Positions 46,379 through 58,800 of a stretch of DNA of 64,000 nucleotides are shown here, piece after piece. The position numbers and the translations under genes were made by a program. Below the pieces are notes generated by a model. The model saw nothing but the letters and a program-made list of their open reading frames with translations, was not told the origin of the DNA and did not search any database. The stretch's first letter is position 1; each line of letters starts with the position of its first letter. The stretch comes from Rhabditophanes sp. KR3021 (Eukaryota > Nematoda > Chromadorea > Rhabditida > Alloionematidae), in the NCBI GenBank assembly GCA_963281155.1, contig CAUJLY010000001.1:3472001-3536000 (forward strand). The letters run 5' to 3'.

Positions 46379-49300
46379 ATGATCACACTTAAATTTATTT
46401 CAATATTATCTTTTTTTTTGCCTTTACTGAACGGCGAACTTAATTTGGGCTCGTTGAGTAACCATAAAGATTCTAAATTATTAAAGCAATGTAAGAAAAA
46501 ATTAAGTTAAAAATTAATTCAATTCAATTTATTTTCAGTTCATCAAACATGGAATCTAAGTACCCATCTTACATATTTAGAAGATTTGTTGGTTCCAACA
46601 TCTGGCAAAAATACTGATGCCTACAAATTCGGTCAAACATGTAATGTACCAGGCTATACAGGTATGCCTTTAATGTATTAATTTTAATAACGGAAAATAG
46701 GCCAATTTTGCGAGAACCCAATCTGTGAAGAAGTAAATGTACCTGGACCAAATCCATCCCCTGGCTTAATGGCAGCCACAATTGACTTTGCCTTTGATTC
46801 ATCCTGCAGTAATGCAATGTCTTTATACATAGATAGCACGATGAAGTCATTTCAAATTGAGCTTTCAACATTAACAGCTTCAAAATCAAGCATCTTATTA
46901 TTCAATTCCAGTGGAATCTCATTCCTACCAGATTCAATCGAAACAGATGACGAACCATTATCAGTAGTTTACTTTTATAACCCATTGCCACCAGGCGAGT
47001 ATAAACTTATCCCATCTACTGATCTTTCCACTGCTTGTTACATTTATGTTAACTCTTATGTCACTGGAGATATCAAAATAGGGTTTGTGCCACATGACGA
47101 TTATAGTCTTGCTCCTGAAAGAAATGATTTCCCAATTGATAATCTTTTTCAAAACCAATTAAACACAATTGTCGCCCAACGAATTAACATTAAATCTCCT
47201 GGAAGCATAGCTGGAATTACTTTATTCCAGGGAACAAACATGATGCCAAGACCAAGAAAAATGAGTATTCGTTATGGATGCACAAATGAATATTATTACA
47301 GCTCAATCAGATGCAATGATTTGGCAACATATTTTATTAGAGTAGATGGCTTTGACTTTTTCGGAAACCAATTCAGAAGGGTAAAAACATTTTCATGTGA
47401 AGTTGATACTGAAACTACTAAATCACATGACATCCAAACTACTCAATCCCCATTTGTACCCTTAATTTGTTTGAATAACGGAACTTTAGTGACTGATCCC
47501 AAAACAAATTCACAAACGTGTTTCTGCCAAGGAGCTTTCTACGGTGCTACATGCGGCACGAGCTATTGTTTTAATGATGGCATTAATTTGAGCAATGGAG
47601 AATGCTTGTGTAAACCGTCATTTAGTGGCCCAAATTGTGAGTCAGTTTCTTGTCTTCCAGACTCAGGAATAACAACCAATGAAGACTATTATACTCCTGT
47701 GTTCGTAATTAGACTACGAGTCCAATTGAGTTCAGTAATCAGTGACTTGGCCGTTGTAATTGCAGATTTAGCTCAACTTTACAGTGATGACCGTAAATGG
47801 TTTCAACAATTTGGCTTAGTCGTATTTAATAATTACGGAGCAACATTTAATACTACATTCTTTGATAATACTGAGGATTTGGTAGTTGCTTTGGAGAAAT
47901 ATGCTAGCACTATGGACGATACCGGAGACTGTTCCGATTCCACCTTTGAGGCAGTATCAACTGCCCTTAGTACCTTCATTTTAGGAAATAAAAGCCCGCT
48001 TTATGTTATCTCAGATGTTATAGCTGACATCAGCGACACCTCTATTGTCGATGTTGTTTCTGAATTAGATAGTATTTATTTATCTCCTATTTACTTCATT
48101 CAATTGCAATCTAAAATTGATGGTGATGGTTGCAATGCATACGACGAGTCAACACCCGCATTCAAAGCCTTAAAAACGGTCTCTAGACGATCAGGCGGAG
48201 ATGTATATGTGATCCAAGAAAACGAGTATGACGACGTCGGTCCTTTTATTCAATCTCATTTTACATACACATACTTTATGTCTGAATTATTGTATCTTAA
48301 TGATCAAGAGGTCTGCTCTGATCAACCAAATCGAACCATCATAACTGTGGACAAAGATTTCTTCCAATTAACAATTGTAGGAACGGGATCAAATTTAGCG
48401 GTTGAATTGTTGTCACCACTAGGAACTAGAAAATTTGCCAGCTTGGTTACTAATTTGGCTAATGCCTATGTCTGGACTGTGACGGGTTTGGAAATAGGAA
48501 ATTGGGAGGTAAATATAATAGGTAGCGTAGAATTCATGAGTGAATGCAGTATAAGAATGTACTCCAACTTAGATCCTGATTCTTTCGCATTCACCGAGCA
48601 TTACCAAGTTTCTTATGGATTTACCTTTGCCACTCAACTTGATTTAATAAACAGACAACCAGTAGTAGGAAAACCAAATTCATTTGTGGCCAAAGTTTCA
48701 AATATTGACAATTCTATTGATGGAACCATCAGATCCGAGTTGTATATTTACGAGTACATAGATGATAAGAGAACATTGTCATTTGCTGCAAATGGGGATT
48801 GGAGGGATAATTGTGATTATAATTTTATATTTCCCGCTTATACTTGCCACACGCCAAATCAAATTTTGTACTTTTCCTTCTTTATTATTACTGATAGCAA
48901 TGTTAATATTCAAAGAGGGGTTCGATGTATTGTTCGTATATTGCACCACCAAAACAAAATACCTGCCAAAACGGGGGTGTATTAAACAATGGAACTTGCA
49001 TCTGTTCGAATTATTTCAAAGGCGACCATTGCCAAGAAATAATATGCCAGAATGGAGGTACGTCATACAAAAGTTTTTGTGAGTGCCCACCCGCAGTAGT
49101 TGGAGAATATTGCCAGACAATGTCATGCACAATCAAAAATGAGCAACCACCTCAATTTAGAGATTCTCGTACTTTAGTCTTTGTCCTCGACATGTCCTAT
49201 TGGAACTTCGAGTTGTTGGGAGGATTGGATAGCCAAATTGTTGATCTTATCACTTCTATTTTGTACCCCAGTTCTACCTACATCGACACTGTTAAAGTTA

Positions 49301-52300
49301 TTGGGTATGATGATATTCAAACAATATTGCTAGGTGAAGCCAATCGTACTTCTCTCCAACCAACCAGAGATGCCTTCGATAATGCTGAAGAAATAGCTTC
49401 TACGAATAGGCAAGTCTGCCTCCATACTAGGCAATGGCAAGCTTTAAGAATGGCTGAACAACTTTCCAAAGATGGCTCAATTGTTGTTCTGTTTGCTTCG
49501 GCAATACCAGATCAAACTGATTTAGATTTTGCTGCTCGTGTAGGTGAATCCTACGTTGAACGTAAATTGTCGCTCCACGCTTGGGTCTCAGCTTACGGAA
49601 ACAATGCTTATGTATGCAATGAAGTTTCGCCCGTCTTTAGTTTAACTAGAACCATAGCTGAACAAACCTACAATGGAGCCTACTTTGAAATTTCTGGAGA
49701 CAGTTATGATTATGTGTTCACAGTTATATCTGGGTTCATCGACAATAACATACTTTACAAGAAAACAATTAAAGAATGTAACGGCACTTGTTCGGTTTGG
49801 TTCCCAGTTGATTCTCATGTTCAAAACGTATTCATCCGTGTTAATGGTCATCAAGAAGGTGTTAGCTATAGTATTGTACAACCAAACGGACAAATTTTAA
49901 ATGATAATTTTGAATTATTATCCGATCCAAACGTTGGTCTAGCAATCATTGAATTAAGACAATCTTGCCCTGAGTATTATAAACCTTTTGGAAAACAACA
50001 TTGTTATACCTTTAATTCAGAACCAGATGCTTACAATGATGCATTAAAGGCTTGCCAAAGTGACAACGCTCATTTGTTAGATATTACATCCGCTGAAAGA
50101 GAAGCATTAGTTGATGAAATTATGGCAGATGCTTTTGTCGATACAATTTGGTTGGGATTAAATTCCATTGAAGGTATTTTATTTGGATGGTCTTGGAATG
50201 AAGGCAACAACCCAAGCATATCATGGACTTCATCAATGTACTCCAACTTTGCAAATGGTACTGATATGAATGATGAAAACAAGGTTTGCTCTATGAAACA
50301 AGGCAAATGGTCGACGGTTCCATGTTATTTAGGAATGGGATACATCTGCATAAAGAGTGCTTATGACGATGCTTTTAAGGCAAGTGCCAATGAAGATGCG
50401 ATGCTACCAAGGGGTAAATGGTCTTTGAGTATTCAAGAGTATGATCAAATTGATGTTGAAATCAGAGTTCACTCGAATATTAGATTGACTACTGGTTTTA
50501 CTACTAACGTTCATTCAGATTTCCCTGTTACTGAAGCTATAGGAGACTCTTCTTTGAATAGAGCCTTAACTCATGTCACCCAATTAAATGAGGGCTGGGT
50601 AACTGCTAACCTTGAAGGAACTATGATTTACTCGGCAGTGGACAACTCTTTGATCGCAGCAGCTACCTATCAAAAAAGACAATCTTGTTCTTATCAATTC
50701 ATGTCCCAAACTATTTTCTGTAATCCCGATAACTATTTGCAGCAACAATTTTACATGATACATTCCGGGGTCGATGAATTTGGATATTCGTTCCAACGTT
50801 TCGAGTATGGAACATGTGCAAGACAAGTAACGTCCTGTGGAAATGGTGTCTTGAAAGATGGAGTTTGTTATTGCCCAGAGCTTTGGTCAGGACCTCAATG
50901 TAATATTCCATTGTGTCAAAATGGAGCCATATTAGATCCACTCAAAAATAAATGTAACTGTAAAATTGGATACTCAGGATATGCTTGTCAATTGCCGAAC
51001 TGTTTAATTCCCTCAACAACTCAATTTACAACAAGCAACAAGACATTCGTCTTGATTGTTGAAAATACATTAGCAAATTTAGATGCCTTAACCTCCCTGC
51101 AGTTTAATATGGAAGCCATTTTAGGATCTGAAGATTCCTCCTATTACACTGAGCTCATATTTGTTACCTATGATTCGTTAGGTCAACCACCTCAAATCAA
51201 AATCGCAACTTCTATTTTCGACTTTATGGATGGTTTGATGAATCTTGTAACTACAGATCGAACTACATCTTGTAATTTGGGAATGTTTGAAGCTATGATA
51301 ATCGGACTACAGTCGCTTGATACTCCCCAGTCTACTGTTTATGTGGCTGCTAGAGGTAATCCAAATGACTTACTAAATGAAGGTGACTTTTTTGCCTTAT
51401 TATTGGAGACACAGCCTCAATTATTTATTCATTATTCCTCCATTGCTGGAGTTTGTAAATTTGATCCAGATGACCATGTCACGAAGAGAATGTCAGAATA
51501 TGCTGTTGCATCAAATGGCTATTTAATTCCAACATCCTCACTTCAATTCACTACTGCTATTTCTCTAGTTATTCCAGCTTTGTATAAGGGCTCAGTTTTG
51601 GCAAATCCAATTAAATTCGGAAATGTTTGTGCGGCAACAATGACCAGGTACATAAGCATAGACGAAAGTGTAAGAGCACTCACCATTTTCATTTATGCAA
51701 ACAACCCAAATCTAGTAATTACGGATGCAAATGGAAACAACCTTAAAATTATCAATGAATTTACAGATCCACCCATCAAAGGCAATTTATCTCTTCATAT
51801 TTTCCAAGTCATTGATCTTACATCATATGGAATATACATCTTTAATGCTCAAGATATCGGCATATGTTCAATGCAAATTCGAACAACTGTAGGCAGTGCA
51901 CTGTACACTGGCTATGTTCCTTATGTATTAGCATCACCAACAGTTTCCAGTCACTTGGATAATGCAACGGCAGTTCCTTTGAGTGATATTAACGTTATTG
52001 TGGGATCGATTATTGGGGATGCTGCACGACTCACTTATGTTGAAGTTTACAATACTTTGTCTTTGCAGTTTCAATATCTGAAGTTTCATCAAAGAACAGA
52101 ATGCTCCTATCATTATTACTCCGATCCATTCAAATGCAGTACTGGCCAATTTGTTCTCAAATTTTTCGGTATTGATAAGAGGGGTTCTATATTAGAAAGA
52201 GAAGGATTCACGAGTTGTATTAAGATGGATAATCCACAAACCACTCAGACAACAACTCAAATCATTGAAACAACAAGTACAACTCAAGTTACAACTTTTA

Positions 52301-52986
52301 GTACAACACTGCTTTCAGATTCTAGCACAACCACCCATTTTGTTACTCCACCACTTGCAACAACAACGTCAACTGTTAGTACGGATCGAGCAAACTTATA
52401 CATTATATTGGATACATCGTCTGCTGTTCCGGCCGATAAATATTCCCACCAATTAAGTCAATTTTTCGTGACTGCTTTGTCAAGATATCAAATTAATAGC
52501 AAGTTTGTAAATGTGGCTGTAGGAGTTTCTGGAGGAGCCAATAATGTGGAGGATGATTATCCTGTTTTCAATGGGTTTACTTCAATAAATCAACTTCAGA
52601 ATGCCATCAATTCAGACTATTATCCACAAGATGAACCTCAATCTGCGGGGCAATCAAACTTAGCTTTCCTCCTAGGCTTAGCACTAAACAAAAACTTCCT
52701 CGATTCTGGGTATGATGCTTCTGCTAAGCCGCATATTTTACTTTACTTGACAACAAATTCTTACGTCGAAGGTGGAGCTGTAGATAATGCGGAAGCCATT
52801 ATGGAATCCGGAATTTTTAAGATCATTGTAGTTGCTTACAATCCTAATGCAGATCTCCAAAATTATTTTGACATGGCCAATTGTATCTTTAATCCGGCTA
52901 ATCAAGATGATCTTACGTCTGTAGCAACAACAATAGGTGACTTGATTAGTGATGCTAATAATAATAATGCGGAAATTATTTGTTAA
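46379..52986 (+). CDS. Giant secreted EGF / vWA / C-type lectin mosaic protein (IRG-7-like)
   Basis: Exons 46379-46490, 46539-46661 and 46701-52986, about 2,170 aa. A signal peptide (about 1-18) is followed by EGF-like Cys clusters near 46640-46735, 47467-47655, 48960-49120 and 50835-50995. Between them are vWA-like domains (about 47690-48240, 49165-49750, 51045-51600) and beta-rich segments. A complete C-type lectin domain lies at 49966-50355 (YKPFGKQHCYTF, WLGLNS, WSWNEG, VCSMKQGKW, GYICIK). A Thr-rich linker (52240-52380) precedes a last vWA (from about 52390; DTSSA metal-site variant). This architecture matches C. elegans IRG-7, which is induced by pathogens and promotes p38/PMK-1 immune signalling, and related worm proteins. 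One defect: around 48920-48960 the frame changes without room for an intron inside an otherwise intact EGF unit, implying a single-base frameshift. Confidence 0.82.
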
Positions 52987-55892
52987 ATATTTATAGCTTC
53001 ATAATAAATTCTTATAATAAACTTTTGCCTGACGTTGTAACAAAAACGTTTTCACTCATTTTTACACACATTCTTTTTAAAGTCTTCACAACAAATTAAA
53101 CATTTAATAATAATTCTTTCCATATCTTAATGATTCAAACTACACATCTTGTATATCTCAAGGCCGATGTACTGAAATGTTATTTATTTGCAATAATTAC
53201 TTCTCCTATACAATGTTGTATAATGCAGTTACTTCTATAAAACTGTAAAAGATATTAAATAATTAAATAATTAGCCCTGCAGTTATTTCTCTAAAACTGC
53301 AATGTATATAAAGTAATTAGCGTCAACTTATTTATCTAGAACTGCAAATAAAACCTTATTATATGGATATTATTTCAAATATATCATTGTGTTGCTTGAT
53401 TTTCTAAATGATTTATTGAATGCCTTGCTTGCATGATAATACAATGTGGATTTCACTAAATAATAAAAGTGATTTGTCCCAAGGCCGTATATTAAATGAA
53501 AGAGGGATAATAGATGGAATATTGAAAATGAGGTTACCGGTTTCATGAGGCATAAGATTACAAAACACATAATCGAGATTGAAGTATAACTTAAAAGAGA
53601 GAAGTTTGTTTTGATCTTTTATAATAGTTTGTTTTGTCACTTGCTTTTATTACTGTTTTTAGTATACTACATTAACCCAAATTAGTGAGGTGATGAAAAA
53701 TACAAACAAGTTTTTGGTATTAACCTTCCAGGAAATAGAAAGTTATATAAAAATAACATGCACAATAATATTCTTTTCAATTAATTAGCAATCCGCATCT
53801 ACATATTTTATGTTGACTCGAAGATGTAAAAAGCCGAGTATTAAACAAAGTTGATATGGAAAGGCAATTAAGACCCTTTATTTGGCCTACCTCGGGATGA
53901 AATAGACAAATGGGACATGAGTACCTGTTAACAACTTTAATAATAGTTGACCTTTCAATTTGGCTTAAATAGTCAAATAGTATAATGACTAGCATTTTAG
54001 GTATACAGTTGCTTTCTCGACTCATTTACTATACAAATAGATCAACGGCTTATATTTTTTTTAAACAATACCTTATAAAGTCATTCATGTTCGATGTTGG
54101 TGCCAATGATTGTGGTTTGAGCGGCTTTATTATATGCAGTTGTTTTTGTTTTATTTCAGATAATTTGCCTTAATTTAGTTGAAATATCGCTTACTATTTG
54201 GTTAATTGCACTTTAACATGAGATTAATTCATTTTTCGAATTTAAGCCATGGCATAATTTTTATAATCTTTAACTAACTTTTTATAATTATAAAACATAT
54301 TAATTATTGCTTTAAAAGCTTTTGTGCTAATTAAAAAACCGATTTACGTACTTAACAAACATTTAAAAAAGAAAGTAAAAGAAACACAATGAGAGATAAT
54401 TTTTTTATTCGATTTAAACAAATAAATAATTTACACATAGAATAAAGGAAAGGTTATTTTTCTCTTTAGAGTTGTCAAATTATCGTAATCGGCTAGTTAT
54501 TTGAATAGAGTGGTTCCGCCTTGAATATGTTTTTGGTATAAACAATCTAATTGTCAGTAATGAAAGTGTTTATTTAGCTAGATAAAACTCATGTTTATAG
54601 TAGAATGATAATATGATGTTATTTTATGTTTATATACCTATATCTCGATGACATCTTCATCGATCATTGTAGCAGCTTTCTATTTTCTTAAACGATTAAA
54701 GCCGAGCTATAGTGAAATCGTTTTTGATTTCAAGTTTGTGAGTATTTATATTCTCAGTCTTATTAGCTTCATTAGTTTGTTCATGAGAATTTGAGTTGAG
54801 AACCATATCATCATTTCTTTAAAATATTACTCTAATCTTAAGCAGAGCGTTGATTGTATTCACTTTATGTATACGATACGAATCCACTTCAGGGTGACGT
54901 TAAAATCTGAATTAAAATCAAAATAATAGGCAAAAGGAGTAAAACATATTTTAAAAAATAACTTCTCAATAAACGTAACAACTTGGTGGTTGTTGATGCA
55001 GACGAGATAGTATGTTTACTGAAATAATTTATTCATAAGTATGGGTAAATAAAATAGTGACTATTTAAAGTCGTGCAATAAACTTGGATAAAAATCAAAT
55101 AAGCATCTGCGACTGTTGAAAAGGAATTTAAGCGAGATAAAACTTTGGAAAATTGTTACTTCGTGCGTCCACAACTATTTAATGGCACTGTTTATTTCAA
55201 AATACGGTATAATGAAGTGTGCACGTCATTTGATTGCATATTCCAAAAGTTTACAAAATCTTATGAGTTCATTCCAAGGTGTTTTAACTTCAATTGTATA
55301 AAACAAAAATGTACAAAACCATTTGCTTTATTTTTTTCCATGAACATGTAATTAGAATTAAAAATTGGTTCAATTTACATAAATTAAAATCATAAGACAG
55401 TTTGACAGAAAACTGGAAACGACTTATTTTAAAAAGATAGTCTTCTCGCTTCAATGAAAAGCTATTTTTGACATAAATGCTTATTAGTCCATTTTTGTTT
55501 TAGCATACATGTTGAACAAACGAATTATTCATATGAATTAACGTGTGACTTGTTAACTGGTTCACGTTTCAAATTATTTCCCCCTTTTGTGCTTTCCCTT
55601 GAAATTGGAAAATCGTTCTAATTTACTCTTGAGACGACCACATCAATTTTGGGTTACAATTATTTTTGAAAACAGCAATTAAATACATTATGTATGCTCT
55701 TCGTACTACATGCAATTAATTTAGACAAAGAATGGTTACTGTTGATACTTTATACTATTTTATATGTTTCGTATATCTTTTTGATAGCGTAAGCCAGCTT
55801 TTCGTTTAATGACTTGTTATTTATAGAATATCACCCCCATATATTTCGGTTTTTATCGATAACACTCATTATATAGAGGTGTTATACCTACG
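52987..55892. other. Intergenic region with small repeat cluster
   Basis: Mostly AT-rich and featureless. Between 53190 and 53350 four related words occur (TTACTTCTCCTATA, TTACTTCTATAAAACTG, TTATTTCTCTAAAACTG, TTATTTATCTAGAACTG), some within TGCAGTT...AACTGCA hairpins. Near 55100-55351 (+) a 75-codon open stretch rich in Cys could be an exon of a small secreted protein. Confidence 0.4.
55101..55351 (+). CDS. Possible exon of small Cys-rich protein
   Basis: An open frame of about 75 codons with six Cys (ENCYFV, EVCTSFDCIF, RCFNFNCIKQKC) and a stop at 55351. It has no own ATG before the first Cys. An upstream ATG near 54649 followed by 30 residues and a GTGAGT donor could be its first exon, but the acceptor (CAAATAAG) is weak. 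It looks more protein-like than its surroundings. No family recognised; chance is a real alternative. Confidence 0.25.
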
Positions 55893-58800
55893 ATGACAAT
55901 TATTAGCGATGATCCGCCTGATCCTTCCGCTCCCTTTTCAACTGAACCTGTAATTGATGGATTGGCAAAATTGGAGTCAGATGTTCTTTGCTACAATCAC
56001 TTAGTCAGTCGTGGGATGCTGGATGTTGCTGAAGGTCTTAAAAAAGAAATAATGTCTCGTATCATGCCGACGTACATCAATCTCAGCAATCAAAGGATAT
56101 CGTATACATTCGATGACTTTTTGCGAATGTATGCAGATGGCAGGACAACTATTCTCAAATTGCTATGTGAACTCAAAAAAGTCAAGTCCAATCCTAATAT
56201 TCGTGAGCACCTGGAATTGAGGGTATTCAATAGAGCTATTTTGCCAGAAAATGAAAGTAAGAATGGGATTGCTAGAGAAATGGATGACTTCAGAAGAGGC
56301 AAATTAATATCACCAAGAGTATTGAGTAGATTAAAGATGTGTGGAGTCGGAACAATGACTGCCTCAGCCGGTGTTTCAAACATGACATCCGCCTTAGATG
56401 CTGCCTACAGAGATCCTCGAAACTACACTAAAATGAATCTGCTCTACAAGGTCTACATGCACACCAAAGCCATCTACTCTCTTAAATCAGATGGTCTCGG
56501 TCGCTTTCTTATAACTGGCTCTGATGATACATCAATCAAAGTCTTTGACAGAGCAAATGGCCTAATCCGTGCTTCTCTACGTGGTCATCACGCTCCTATA
56601 AGTGAACTATCACTTTCATTTGACAACAAAGTCTTGGGATCAGTCTCAACTGATGGATGGATTTTATTTTGGAGTCTCAAAAATGGTTTTCCAATAGCCA
56701 ACTTCTCAACGCACACTTCTGAAATCACTGGTCTTGAGATGTTGCCTTTTATTGATGGGAACAATAGATATGCTGTTACAATTGGAAGGGATGGGAATAT
56801 TGTTTTCTATGTCTACAACTGCATAACACTGGAATTCGATATCAATGTCATTTCATTCAGTCTAAAAAACGGAGCTAAATCTTCACCGAATAATGGACTT
56901 GCTTATTCTCCTGGTGGTCAATTTGTTGTTTGCGGAAGCTACCGTTCTATTTATTTATATAAATTGGAGGGGAACAAGGAGATCAAAAGGATTTTTGGCC
57001 ATCAAGTATCAATGGATCGTGTAGATTCGATAGATTGGGCTCATTTAGGAGTGAAGTTTGCAGTTGGAACGCGTGATGGTTTAATTAGGATCTACTCGAA
57101 TCAAGGAGAATCGTTCAGCAACGTCTGCACCCGCCTCCCTCAATTAGACAAAGCCATTGTCGGAGACCAAAACAAATTTGTGAACAAAGTTGTGATGCTC
57201 AAGTTCTCTATCAATGATGCTGTTCTTCTCGTCTCTGGCAGTGACCACATAATTCGAACCTTCTGTGCCGAAACAGCTTCATTCCTTAAATGTTACAATG
57301 GCCATCACAATTCAATCCATATCATCCTACCTCACCCGATTCATGAAAACGTTGTTGTCACTTCAGGACATGATGGAATCATCAATATTTGGAACTTCCG
57401 TACTGGCAAAACTTACAAGCGATTCGATAATTACTGTAATCATGACTTAAATCAATCTCGTGTAGCAATACTTGATATAGTGTATTGCAAACAGACTTCC
57501 GACATCTATATTTCAGATATGTCTGGGCATATATCCTGTTTTTCAATGTTGGATCCCACTTCTGAGCTATCTAACACTCCAAAACAACAATTCTTTGCTA
57601 CTGAATACATGAGGTCGGTGATGAATGAGTCAGGGTATTTGGAGGATGAGACGACAAGACGTAGATTCTGTGACCTCCCCCCAACATCTTTGCTGAATGC
57701 TGACCAAATACCTTATGAGCTTGAGATTCAAAGAAAGATTCCTGGTTTTGCATGGGTCCATCCAAATGATGAAGTTGATATTGGAAAAAGTGTTTGGTCA
57801 GAGTTGGATCTTATCACTCAATTTGAAGACAATGCTCTTCAAAAAATGGATGACTACCAAAGGAAGTGCCAACGCTGTGAACTTTCAAGATTCGCAATCT
57901 CCAGTTCTTCACATAATAATGCTCCTTCCCCGGCAGTTGCTGTGTTTCCAAGACATCAACCAACTATTTTCCAAAATGATGAATGGATTCAAAGGACTGG
58001 TTTGCCAATTGCAGTATCTCTTGAAAATGTGATTATTCCAGAATCTGAGGATACTTCTGATGAAAGTTATCATGGAAGTGAAAGAGATGATAATCCTGTT
58101 GTGATTGAAATGGAGATGGACAGTGAGAATGACTTCAATTTTGTACCACAACCTGCTTTCAGAAGGATACGTACAAATTCATTAAGAGTTCGGAATCGTG
58201 TTAATGCTACTAGAACTACATTGAGGCGAAGAGTTCCTCCACCTAATTTGAATGAAAGCAATGTTCGAAGAACAAGATTGAGAACTAGACATAATGGAAA
58301 TTTCGAAGAAGTGTCGCCAGAAGCATTGTCTCTTGCTAGAAGACGAAGAATTCCTCCACCTGATTTGAATAGAAACAATGTCGTGCCAGCTAATAATGGC
58401 ATACGAACTAGATTGAGAACTAGACTTAATCGAAACTTTGAAGAAGTGTCGCCAGAAGCATTGCCTCTTGCTAGAAGACGAAGAATTCCCCCACCTGATT
58501 TGAGTGGAAACAATGCTCGAAGAACAAGATTGAGAACTAGATTTAATCGAAACTTTGAAGAAGTGTTGCCAGAAGCATTGCCTCTTGCTAGAAGACGAAG
58601 AGTTCCTCCACCTAATTTGAATGGAAACAATGTCGTGCCAGCTAATAATGGCATACGAACTAGATTGAGAACTAGACTTAATCGAAACTTTGAAGAAGTG
58701 TCGCCAGAAGCATTGCCTCTTGCTAGAAGACGAAGAATTCCCCCACCTGATTTGAGTGGAAACAATGCTCGAAGAACAAGATTGAGAACTAGATTTAATC

